A stretch of 9,497 nucleotides of DNA from Nitrospinota bacterium. GTDB taxonomy: Bacteria; Nitrospirota; Nitrospiria; Nitrospirales; UBA8639. Numbering within the stretch: position 1 is the first letter of the stretch; each line of letters opens with the position of its first letter. The translations under genes and the position numbers were made by a program. Shown here piece by piece: positions 1-5,930 of this stretch. Location of the stretch: assembly GCA_022561525.1 (NCBI GenBank), contig JADFRB010000037.1, forward strand, positions 1 through 9,497, in the 5' to 3' direction. Below the pieces are notes generated by a model. It saw only the letters and a program-made list of their open reading frames with translations, did no database searches and had not been told where the DNA came from.

Positions 1-1
1 T

Positions 2-121
2 GCTGCAGGACCTGCTGAAGAGTTAACTGTTAATCCGCCAGCAAAATATATTTTGGAAAGAGGAAATATTTTGGTAGTCATGGGTAAAACTATAGATTTA
101 CAGAAATTGCCTCAGAATTAA
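2..121 (+). CDS. C-terminal end of a TrkA-C (RCK-C) domain protein, probably a potassium channel/transport protein (partial)
   Basis: An open frame enters from the left edge and runs 39 codons to a TAA at 119-121. The readable tail has the spacing typical of the end of an RCK-C/TrkA-C domain: a short strand and loop (LTVNPPAKYIL), then GNILVVMG, then a KTIDLQKL helix start and a stop. In this family the domain follows an RCK/TrkA-N domain and binds ligand to gate K+ channels or Trk/Ktr systems. The rest of the gene lies outside the window, so the channel versus transporter question is open. A soluble anion-transporter or DASS-type protein with TrkA-C domains is an alternative. Its stop lies 106 bases from the convergent methyltransferase end, with no clear hairpin-plus-T terminator between. 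Confidence 0.6.
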   Translation, partial: AAGPAEELTVNPPAKYILERGNILVVMGKTIDLQKLPQN

Positions 122-227
122 CTGTTTTTAATCAGATTTTTTGTAGTATCTAATTCTTTGAGGAGCTCTTTTTAATCTTTTGACACTTTGTTTTTCAAGT
201 TCGTCTCTGAATTTATCGGTATTTAAA

Positions 228-1088
228 TTATTTTCTGGCAAAAATGAAGGTTGTCTGTCCGACGCGCTTTCGCCGTTTCTCTCGTTCGTCTAGGTATTGG
301 GTAATGTCCCCATTCTCATTCAGGGTTCGTATTTGCTCCAAGGTCGTCTGTAATTCTTGTTCTGACAATAAGGCCCAGGTGGAATCCCCGTCGCGAAAGG
401 ATTTTTTTAATGGTCCTCTTGGATCGAAATACGAGGGTCCTTGAAGGACCTCATGAAGGGGAACAATGAGACCGCCTAGTTGAAAATCGACAGCCTCCAG
501 CATTTTTCCTGTGAGTTCCAGGGAAGGTATGCGAGCAGCCATTTGCTCGACAACCCGGGGAATGAGATCGGCCCACCAAAACCCATCAAGAAGCTGGTGG
601 CGGCTGCACATATTCAGGATCAACACACCATGAGGACGAAGGACGCGGTAGCAGGCGGAGAGCATGGTCTTCACGTTGGGGAAGTCCTCTGTGGGCATGG
701 GATCATCCAAATGGTGGATAACTTGGTTGCACATGATTCCATCAAAGAACTCGTCAGGATAGGGAAGTTCAAGAAGGCTGCCATGGTCAAAGTGGACGGA
801 AGAGCCATTGCCGAGTTTGCTTTGAGCCTGAGCTAACATCCCGTCATTGATTTCAATACCATGACAGATTCCGACCTTGTCATGAATGGCTTGAAGATAA
901 TTCCCCGTCCCACACCCAGCATCGAGAATGACTTGTTCCTGTAGCGGGGGAGTATTGGTGGCAGCAAAACAACCCAAAATGACTTCCACCCCGATAGGCC
1001 GTCTTGTGGTGTCATACGAGTGCGACGTGACGGAATAATCTTCATAGTCGGTGAGGGTATTGAGAGTCGCGGGATCGAGTGGCTGCAT
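228..1088 (-). CDS. Class I SAM-dependent methyltransferase
   Basis: A 286-residue protein transferring a methyl group from S-adenosylmethionine to an unknown acceptor, probably in the cytoplasm (no signal peptide or membrane segment seen). Motif I is textbook: VILDAGCGTGNYL at about residues 53-65. An acidic residue ends the second strand (HGIEI, Glu79). The fourth strand FDGIMCNQVIHHL spans 115-127 and VLRPHGVLIL 149-158, matching the Methyltransf_11/UbiE-like fold. The C-terminal third (about 165-286) is extra and probably forms the substrate cap. A TTG codon lies immediately before the ATG. I prefer the ATG at 1088 because the AAGGA ribosome site (1097-1101) then sits at a normal 8-base spacing. 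The gene appears monocistronic and its upstream region is occupied by the MITE-like element. The substrate cannot be told from sequence; a link to betaine synthesis is not supported. Confidence 0.9.
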   Translation of the reverse strand: MQPLDPATLNTLTDYEDYSVTSHSYDTTRRPIGVEVILGCFAATNTPPLQEQVILDAGCGTGNYLQAIHDKVGICHGIEINDGMLAQAQSKLGNGSSVHFDHGSLLELPYPDEFFDGIMCNQVIHHLDDPMPTEDFPNVKTMLSACYRVLRPHGVLILNMCSRHQLLDGFWWADLIPRVVEQMAARIPSLELTGKMLEAVDFQLGGLIVPLHEVLQGPSYFDPRGPLKKSFRDGDSTWALLSEQELQTTLEQIRTLNENGDITQYLDEREKRRKRVGQTTFIFARK

Positions 1089-1096
1089 CAAATTTT

Positions 1097-1101
1097 TCCT
1101 T
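1097..1101 (-). promoter_or_regulatory. Ribosome binding site of the methyltransferase, abutting a MITE-like element
   Basis: Read on the minus strand, AAGGA stands 8 bases before the ATG at 1088 and only 5 before the overlapping TTG alternative, which decides the start. The left end of the 1104-1281 inverted-repeat element lies only 2 bases further upstream, so any native promoter of this gene must lie inside or beyond that element. Confidence 0.6.
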
Positions 1102-1103
1102 TA

Positions 1104-1281
1104 GGGTCTTTCAAACAATAAACGAATCAATTCGCATTCCATCTTCGGGCCACCTTTGGCCGCTTCCTCCCTCACGAAATCCTCACAGACCGCAAGTATG
1201 CTCCGGCTTCGTTCAGTCCGGGCCGACCAAATCTGACCCAAATCTGGGCGCGAATTGATCCGTTAATTGTCTGACAGACCC
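1104..1281. mobile_element. MITE-like / internally deleted insertion element with long terminal inverted repeats
   Basis: The two ends are imperfect inverted repeats. Positions 1104-1135 (starting GGGTCTTTCAAACAAT) pair with the reverse complement of 1250-1281 (GGGTCTGTCAGACAAT...), with only four mismatches over about 32 bases. Both ends are bordered by TTA (1101-1103 and 1282-1284), which may be a 3-bp target duplication of the TNA type. That type is known in some IS5-family groups, though a TA target as in IS630/Tc1 is also possible. The 178-bp length is too short for a transposase. On the minus strand a frame of about 54 codons with protein-like composition runs through it and stops in the flanking TTA (ending KMECELIRLLFERP), perhaps the last part of a lost transposase. 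The family is not identified. Confidence 0.6.
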
Positions 1282-1350
1282 TTACTGTGGAACCATTGCC
1301 CACAAGCCTTTTGGTAATATTCAAACGAACCTACTTCCGCCTTGGGAGTA

Positions 1351-1392
1351 AGGTACATGACCATTTCTCAGTGAGTGATGAAATGGTTACCT
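1351..1392. repeat. Long bulged hairpin
   Basis: AGGTA (1351-1355), a four-base CATG bulge and ACCATTTCTCA (1360-1370) pair with TGA (1376-1378) and GAAATGGTTACCT (1380-1392), leaving a five-base GTGAG loop and one bulged T. That is a stem of about 16 pairs. No T-run follows on either strand, so it does not look like an intrinsic terminator. It could be a structured RNA element or a recombination/transposition hairpin. Confidence 0.5.
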
Positions 1393-1411
1393 GTCGATAA
1401 AACGTACCGTA

Positions 1412-1429
1412 TGGGTGGAACCCCACCCA
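1412..1429. repeat. Short GC-rich hairpin
   Basis: TGGGTGG (1412-1418) pairs perfectly with CCACCCA (1423-1429) around an AACC loop. It lies 20 bases after the larger hairpin at 1351-1392 and is likewise not followed by a T-run. The function is unknown. Confidence 0.45.
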
Positions 1430-1618
1430 CTTTCGCCGGTAGCCCCTAAATGGGTCATTACTTTGGAATGCCGACTTCCCTAAATTTTGGGAATTCTTGC
1501 TGGCAAGTAGAGGGAGAGAAAGAGAGTTCTTCGAAATGGGTGAAAAACTCGAAGTGCCCTTCTGACCCCAAACGAATCTACTACAATTCCGTGTTAGTGA
1601 TCAACAAACCAGGAAGCC

Positions 1619-1649
1619 GCTTGATTATCGAAGGGCTTGATAATCAGGC
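1619..1649. repeat. Hairpin with GATTATC/GATAATC stem
   Basis: GCTTGATTATC (1619-1629) pairs with GATAATCAGGC (1639-1649) over 11 positions with one G-T wobble, around a nine-base loop. No T-run follows. It is part of the hairpin-rich gap and its role is unknown. Confidence 0.45.
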
Positions 1650-1744
1650 CACCGCTGACCGTTATAAATCAAAATGTAAATCTAACTTATTGAAAACATT
1701 GAATAATTTTATTTCATATTGTTTCCGGTCCCATTGTTAGACAC

Positions 1745-1855
1745 CATGTATTAACTTGCTGGCAAAAAAGCATTAATACAGGATGTTCGATGTATTAGCC
1801 AAGAATTGCTCCAGAAAAAACCCTTCAGGAACAATTACTTGCAAGTTAATACATG
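1745..1855. repeat. Nested inverted repeat with 15-bp perfect ends
   Basis: CATGTATTAACTTGC (1745-1759) is the exact reverse complement of 1841-1855. Inside it TAATACA (1774-1780) is inverted as TGTATTA (1791-1797), so the TGTATTA core occurs four times in alternating orientation within 111 bases. No gene lies inside. It could be the remains of a small transposable element, a pair of operator-type sites or a structured RNA. No clear target duplication is visible next to the ends. Confidence 0.5.
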
Positions 1856-1888
1856 CCAGGAGCCTGCCTGACATGATCTAACCACGGT

Positions 1889-1915
1889 CCCAGGTCACAA
1901 TGTCCTGTGGCTGGG
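1889..1915 (-). terminator. Weak hairpin after the binding-protein gene
   Basis: CCCAG (1889-1893) pairs with CTGGG (1911-1915), and CACA (1896-1899) with TGTG (1906-1909), across a small internal loop. It lies just downstream of the stop of the last importer gene. It could stall or protect the transcript, but it lacks a T-run, so it is a poor intrinsic terminator candidate. Confidence 0.25.
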
Positions 1916-1939
1916 CCATCTTAAGGGCACCCATGTCAA

Positions 1940-2995
1940 TCAATGGAGTGCGGAACTCTGGTTCGCCAAGCCCTCAATTCCCTTGACCCATTCGTTGACA
2001 ATTTCGGGATGGGTGACCACCCACTTTCTCGCCATCTCAACGGGATCTCGTTTTTCCAACACCATTTGGGTGATCCACTCGCCCACCATATCAGAAGAGA
2101 ATGCCACCTGATTGAAAAACTGTGCGGCTTGGGGAGCACGGCTGGTGAGGGATTTGGAATAGGCAATATAGACGTCAGCATCTGGCCATGCACAGGTAAT
2201 GCGGCTCTTTTCGTACCAATCCAGGTCATCTTTCGGTTGGTACATCTTCCAGCAGCCAGCGGGATTAAAGAGGGGATCGTCCTTCTTGCTTTCCATGGCA
2301 AACCCGTCGAAAGGAGGCTCTTCAAGCCTCACCAAGTCGTACGTGGTGTGAATCCATTCGGGGGTCCAGGAGTAAAAGAGAACCGGTTTCTTTCTGGAAT
2401 ACGCCGTTTTCAGTTTGGCCTGGAACACAGCCATAGGGACCTCTATAGACTCAAAAAATTGGTCGTACCCATAGCTCCTGGCCTTCACTTTTTCCACATT
2501 GGTTGAGGCCCACCCAGGGGCACCGGCCCAATACTCACCCTTGCCATTGCTGTCGCTGTCGAACAGCTTTGCAATCGTAGGATTGGAGAGGTCGGCGACT
2601 GATTTCAGCTCATACTTGTCTTGTAGATACTGGGGGATGAACATCCCTTGCACTCCATGGTAGGGGGTTTGGTTGACCAGGATCGTTTCCCGTGAACCCG
2701 ACGCAATATATTTGTTCCATAGCCCGGCTTGGTTCGGCATCCAAAAGTCCGGGTGAACATCAATACCACCATCCCCTTTATCCATGGCGCTGAGGATCAC
2801 AGGTTGATCGGCCATAATAAGTTCCACCTCGATGCCCAATTTGGTTTCAAGGACGGTTTTGAGAACATGCGCGATAGCGAGCCCGCCATCCCACGTCACT
2901 TCCCCAATGACGATATTTTCCCTTGAGGGGGTATCGGTGCATGTAATGGTGTTAAAAGCCAAGAGGAGAATGAGTATGGGAGAGAGCTTCTTCAT
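1940..2995 (-). CDS. proX: Glycine betaine/proline-type ABC transporter substrate-binding protein
   Basis: A 351-residue periplasmic binding protein of the OpuAC/ProX family that captures a compatible solute (glycine betaine, proline betaine or choline-like) and delivers it to the permease encoded upstream. The N-terminus is a signal sequence (KK, then a hydrophobic core at about 5-18) ending at Cys19. The lipobox reads TITC, which is off consensus, so lipoprotein anchoring is possible but unsure. The mature part has the family's features: EVTWDGG near 32-38, DVHPDFWMPNQ near 79-89, GAPGWASTN near 158-166 and YSWTPEW near 208-214. The tryptophans at 35, 85, 162, 210 and 214 are candidates for the aromatic cage that binds the quaternary ammonium group. 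It is the last gene of the three-gene importer unit, starting 27 bases after the permease stop, with AGAGG just before its ATG. The exact substrate is not settled by sequence. Confidence 0.9.
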   Translation of the reverse strand: MKKLSPILILLLAFNTITCTDTPSRENIVIGEVTWDGGLAIAHVLKTVLETKLGIEVELIMADQPVILSAMDKGDGGIDVHPDFWMPNQAGLWNKYIASGSRETILVNQTPYHGVQGMFIPQYLQDKYELKSVADLSNPTIAKLFDSDSNGKGEYWAGAPGWASTNVEKVKARSYGYDQFFESIEVPMAVFQAKLKTAYSRKKPVLFYSWTPEWIHTTYDLVRLEEPPFDGFAMESKKDDPLFNPAGCWKMYQPKDDLDWYEKSRITCAWPDADVYIAYSKSLTSRAPQAAQFFNQVAFSSDMVGEWITQMVLEKRDPVEMARKWVVTHPEIVNEWVKGIEGLANQSSALH

Positions 2996-3022
2996 GGCGC
3001 CTCTTTTAAGTTGAATGGCCGA

Positions 3023-4402
3023 TCAACTTCTTTCTGACCATTTTTGAGATCCTTGTACAATCCGATCGAGAACCATGGCGAGGAGAGCAATGGCTACCCC
3101 AGCCAATATACCGTTCCCGGTTTCCACATGCTGAAGGGCGAACAACACGTCGTACCCCAATCCGCCTGCGCCGATCAAGGCGGCCACCACGACCATGGAC
3201 AGGCTCATCATGATGGACTGATTGATCCCGGCCATGATGGATGGGAGGGCCAGGGGAATTTCAACCTTCCACAGGAGTTGGCGGGGGCTTGCCCCGAATG
3301 CCACCGCGGCTTCGCGAACCGAGTCAGGGACCTGCATGATTCCTAATGCCGTCAATCGGATCAAGGGCGGCATCGCAAACACAATCGTTGCCAGAATCCC
3401 CGGCGGCTTCCCGATAGAGAAGAAGGCCACAGCCGGGATCAGATAGACGAAGCTGGGAATGGTTTGCATCACATCCAGAATGGGCCTGAGCAGAGCATAC
3501 AGACGCCTGTTTTTGGCACACCACATTCCCAATGGTGCGCCCAGTATCAGGCAAAGACACACTGCTGCCCCAACCAAGGAAAATGTGCTCATGGCTTTTT
3601 CCCAAAAGCCGAACAGTCCCACATAGAGCAGAGCCACACCGCTAAACATCGACACGGTGGGTCCGGCCATGCGCCAGGCCATGAGCATGATGAGCAGAAA
3701 GGTCACGGGCCATGGGGTCCCGACGAACAGGAGTTCGAGAAAGTTCAGAACGGTTCGGATACTCAAGGTGATCGAGTCAAAAAAGGTCTCCATGTGTATG
3801 ACCATCCAGTCCACCACATTATCCATGGCCTGGGCGGTCTTGAGTTTGATGAAACGGGTGGTGGGGAACGTCGCGATAAACTCAACGACCTGTGGGGCAC
3901 TGAAACGGTAGACGGTTAGCGGATAGATTGCGAGCACCAGTGCCCACCCGGCGAGCCCTGCCTTCCAACTGGTGCCATGTGGAAGATGGCGATGGCTTCT
4001 CCAGCGCGTGAAGGCCCGCAAGTATGCCCCGTTGGCCACGAGGCCGGTTGCGGCACGAAAAGCGACCAGGAAGAGAAGACCGAGGGAAAGGACCCCGTTA
4101 CCCTGGCTGGAGGACCAATATGCTCGGGAGATCATGATGAGCCCAATCACATCCCCCAAGGCGGCAAACCCAAATATCATCCAGAGGCTCCGAGTCGCTG
4201 CCCAGAAGGGACCGCCGAGGGTCGCAGCCCAATTGAGACGAATCCCAGCGAGACCAAGTTGCGAAATTCGCCCAAACTGAAATACGTAGTAGTCGGCGTG
4301 TGGGCCAACAAATGCCTCAATCAGTTGAATACTCTTGGGGTTCGAGTTGCCGATGTGGGTGGTCGCCTCACCCGTGCCTTCTGTTCGACCTTCACTCGTC
4401 AT
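3023..4402 (-). CDS. proW: Glycine betaine/proline-type ABC transporter permease with extra N-terminal membrane domain (DUF2628-like)
   Basis: A 459-residue inner-membrane permease. The C-terminal half is the classical transport domain (BPD_transp_1, about 225-450) with several membrane helices. It has the EAA coupling motif EAAVAFGASPRQLL at about 364-377, followed by IPLALPSI, which contacts the ATPase. The N-terminal part is unusual. Residues about 30-135 read FVGPHADYYVFQF, LNWAATLGGPFWAATRSLW and a later ANGAYLRA, with hydrophobic helices between, a pattern like DUF2628 (NWAAF-GP-W-YRK). Further hydrophobic helices precede the permease domain. I chose the ATG at 4402 because GGGGAG stands 7 bases before it and it overlaps the ATPase stop by 11 bases, a usual sign of translational coupling. 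The ATG at 4456 would bury it far inside the ATPase gene. Ordinary ProW proteins are about 280-350 residues, so this one is long. Confidence 0.88.
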   Translation of the reverse strand: MTSEGRTEGTGEATTHIGNSNPKSIQLIEAFVGPHADYYVFQFGRISQLGLAGIRLNWAATLGGPFWAATRSLWMIFGFAALGDVIGLIMISRAYWSSSQGNGVLSLGLLFLVAFRAATGLVANGAYLRAFTRWRSHRHLPHGTSWKAGLAGWALVLAIYPLTVYRFSAPQVVEFIATFPTTRFIKLKTAQAMDNVVDWMVIHMETFFDSITLSIRTVLNFLELLFVGTPWPVTFLLIMLMAWRMAGPTVSMFSGVALLYVGLFGFWEKAMSTFSLVGAAVCLCLILGAPLGMWCAKNRRLYALLRPILDVMQTIPSFVYLIPAVAFFSIGKPPGILATIVFAMPPLIRLTALGIMQVPDSVREAAVAFGASPRQLLWKVEIPLALPSIMAGINQSIMMSLSMVVVAALIGAGGLGYDVLFALQHVETGNGILAGVAIALLAMVLDRIVQGSQKWSERS

Positions 4403-5447
4403 AGTCTTTCTCCCCTTGAATGCCGCGTAGCAGGTTGCGTTTGGTGATGATGCCAACGGGTGTTTGGTCCTTCAGAATCAGGATTGGCCTGTCAGTGTCC
4501 ACCGAGAGGTTGATGAGCTCGTTGAGGTCTGCGTCTGGAGGGGCGGTGGGGAGTGAGGCAAGGTCATCCCCCGCGGCCCCCTGATACGTGTCGATTGGCT
4601 GCATCACGGTGTGGGCATGCACGAGTGTAAGCCGTGAGATGCCTTGTACGAACTCCGCGACATACTCGTCCACCGGCTTGGTCACGATTTCCTCCGGCGT
4701 GCCAATTTGCATCAAGGCACCGTCCTTCATAATGGCAATCCGGTTCCCGAGTCGTATGGCCTCGTCAAGGTCGTGGGTAATGAATACGGTGGTTTTCCTC
4801 ATCACCGAAGAGAGTTCGAGAAACTGGTTTTGAAGCTGCCGTCGAATGAGTGGATCGAGGGCGCTGAATGGTTCGTCCATCAGCAGGATGTCCGGATCCG
4901 CTGCCAGGGCGCGGGCTAGCCCCACCCGTTGCTGCATGCCACCCGATAATTCAGAAGGCATTCGATCTTCCCAACCGCTCAGTCCAACTTGGGCGAGTAT
5001 CTTCTCGGCCGCTTCGGAACGCTCTGCCTGGGCCACATGGCGCAGTTCAAGCGGAAAGGCCACGTTGTCCCGGACAGTTCGATGCGGGAGCAGGGCCGAA
5101 TTTTGAAAGACCATCCCAATGGTTTCGGAGCGCAGGGTGCGCAGACTCTTGGCATCCAAATGACTGATGTCCTGTCCATTAATCAGGACATGGCCGTGGG
5201 TTGGGTCAATGAGGCGGTTGATGAGGCGAAGGAGGGTGGATTTGCCACATCCTGACAAACCCATGATACAGAAGATCTCGCCCTGTCTGACCTCAAAAGA
5301 GGCATCCGCTACCGCAAGGACACTGTGAAAGCGCTCAAGAACCTCGGTTTTCCCGAGTCCTTCTTCCTGAACCGTCTTCAACACCTCATCGCGATGTTTC
5401 CCAAAGATTTTCCAGAGGTGCCTGCACGCAATAACGGTGTTGCTCAT
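4392..5447 (-). CDS. proV: Glycine betaine/proline-type ABC transporter ATP-binding protein
   Basis: A 351-residue cytoplasmic ATPase that energises the importer. All core motifs are intact: Walker A GLSGCGKST (63-71), Q-loop VFQN (Gln115), signature LSGGMQQ (167-173), Walker B ILLMDEP (187-193) and H-loop ITHD (His225). As in ProV/OpuAA there is a family-specific N-terminal stretch (about 1-45) and a C-terminal regulatory part. Here the latter, about 265-346, ends ILILKDQTPVGIITKRNLLRGI, which resembles the second half of a CBS domain. The region is shorter than in the roughly 400-residue Escherichia coli ProV, so a full CBS pair that senses ionic strength is doubtful. An in-frame TGA just upstream makes the ATG at 5447 the most upstream start possible. 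It is preceded only by GACAAAAG, a weak ribosome site. First gene of the unit; overlaps the permease. Confidence 0.92.
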   Translation of the reverse strand: MSNTVIACRHLWKIFGKHRDEVLKTVQEEGLGKTEVLERFHSVLAVADASFEVRQGEIFCIMGLSGCGKSTLLRLINRLIDPTHGHVLINGQDISHLDAKSLRTLRSETIGMVFQNSALLPHRTVRDNVAFPLELRHVAQAERSEAAEKILAQVGLSGWEDRMPSELSGGMQQRVGLARALAADPDILLMDEPFSALDPLIRRQLQNQFLELSSVMRKTTVFITHDLDEAIRLGNRIAIMKDGALMQIGTPEEIVTKPVDEYVAEFVQGISRLTLVHAHTVMQPIDTYQGAAGDDLASLPTAPPDADLNELINLSVDTDRPILILKDQTPVGIITKRNLLRGIQGEKDYDE

Positions 5448-5459
5448 CTTTTGTCATTG

Positions 5460-5609
5460 CTCAGGTTCAGGGGATCACGGTTTAGGGGTTCATGGTTCAG
5501 GGTTAGAGAAAGATGAAGATTGAACGGTTTGAAGAGTATTGAGGTGTGGCAAAAGGAATATGAAGAATGCACAGGGGCCAACCGTGAACCCTGAACCTGG
5601 CAACCTGAG
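5460..5609 (+). pseudogene. Remnant of a four-helix-bundle (23S rRNA intervening-sequence-type) protein element flanked by short repeats
   Basis: At 5513 an ATG opens MKIERFEE. After one extra base near 5534-5537 the reading continues in another frame as IEVWQKEYEE (from 5538). Joined, this is the familiar start (MKIERFED-IEVWQK) of the small four-helix-bundle proteins first described from intervening sequences in 23S rRNA and common as stray chromosomal ORFs. The remaining 90 or so residues are missing and a stop follows soon after. It is bordered by degenerate GGTTCAGGG-type repeats: three 15-bp units at 5464-5508 on the left, and an inverted copy (GTGAACCCTGAACC, 5584-5597) on the right. 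CTCAGGTT (5460-5467) and AACCTGAG (5602-5609) close the element as inverted ends. GTCATT occurs just outside both ends (5453-5458 and 5612-5617). Non-functional as a gene. Confidence 0.65.
5464..5508 (+). repeat. Three degenerate 15-bp tandem units (GGTTCAGGG type)
   Basis: The units are GGTTCAGGGGATCAC (5464-5478), GGTTTAGGGGTTCAT (5479-5493) and GGTTCAGGGTTAGAG (5494-5508). They form the left arm of the decayed four-helix-bundle element, and a similar unit recurs in inverted orientation at 5584-5597. Confidence 0.6.
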
Positions 5610-5930
5610 TCGTCATTTCGTGGGATCACTCTCCCGGTGGACCGATGTAGGCTCCGTAGGTGTTTCACACATAGAAACCCGTGCGCCCGCCCTCCTCAAG
5701 AGCGTTCTCTTTCCCTCGCGGGGTGTTCACAGGTGGAGTTGACTTTGGCTTCCCAGGAGATCCTTCGCTATCGAGCTTCCTCTTTTTTCATAAACACTAA
5801 TAAAGGCAACAAGCAGGTGGATTGGCGAGAAAGGTATTCAGAAACCGCTCATGGGCCAAGTGGCCATTTCTTCCTCTTCAAGAATCAGAATAGGCCCTAA
5901 GGGTTGGGTAGGGACGGCTGCTTTGACCGC
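5610..5930. other. Intergenic region upstream of the importer unit
   Basis: This gap should contain the promoter for the minus-strand importer genes unless they are read through from the lipoprotein gene. I see no hexamer pair good enough to call, no riboswitch and no clear terminator for the lipoprotein gene. A small GGCCA/TGGCC palindrome lies near 5855-5866. Open frames crossing it have no coding character. Confidence 0.4.

Larger units (their letters stand above)
1283..1939. other. Gene-free, hairpin-rich intergenic region
   Basis: Between the MITE-like element and the end of the binding-protein gene I find no convincing coding sequence. A 96-codon open stretch (1450-1740, +) has no ribosome site, no recognisable domain and crosses hairpins, so I do not call it. 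The region holds hairpins at 1351-1392, 1412-1429, about 1475-1492 (TTCCC/GGGAA) and 1619-1649, and a nested inverted repeat at 1745-1855. The stretch around 1660-1730 is AT-rich. It may hold a structured noncoding RNA, mobile-element debris or both. Confidence 0.5.

Noticed and set aside
1101..1264. A minus-strand frame of about 54 codons across the MITE-like element as an independent gene
   Set aside because: No ATG with a ribosome site near its beginning and both ends lie in the terminal repeats. At best it is a transposase remnant.
1351..1392. Bulged hairpin as an integron attC site
   Set aside because: The GTTRRRY/RYYYAAC core-site pattern is not present and there is no integrase or gene cassette nearby.
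1450..1740. A 96-codon plus-strand open frame in the hairpin-rich gap
   Set aside because: No ribosome site, no recognisable domain, unusual composition, and it runs through hairpins including 1619-1649.
1097..1939. CRISPR array or known riboswitch in the long gap
   Set aside because: No regularly spaced direct repeats, and none of the riboswitch core sequences I know was recognised.
4403..4456. Upstream ATG extending the permease by 18 residues
   Set aside because: It lies well inside the ATPase gene. The ATG at 4402 has a strong ribosome site and the usual short overlap.
5444..5668. Minus-strand 74-codon frame over the repeat-rich remnant
   Set aside because: It is only the reverse reading of the GGTTCAGGG-type repeats and the four-helix-bundle fossil.
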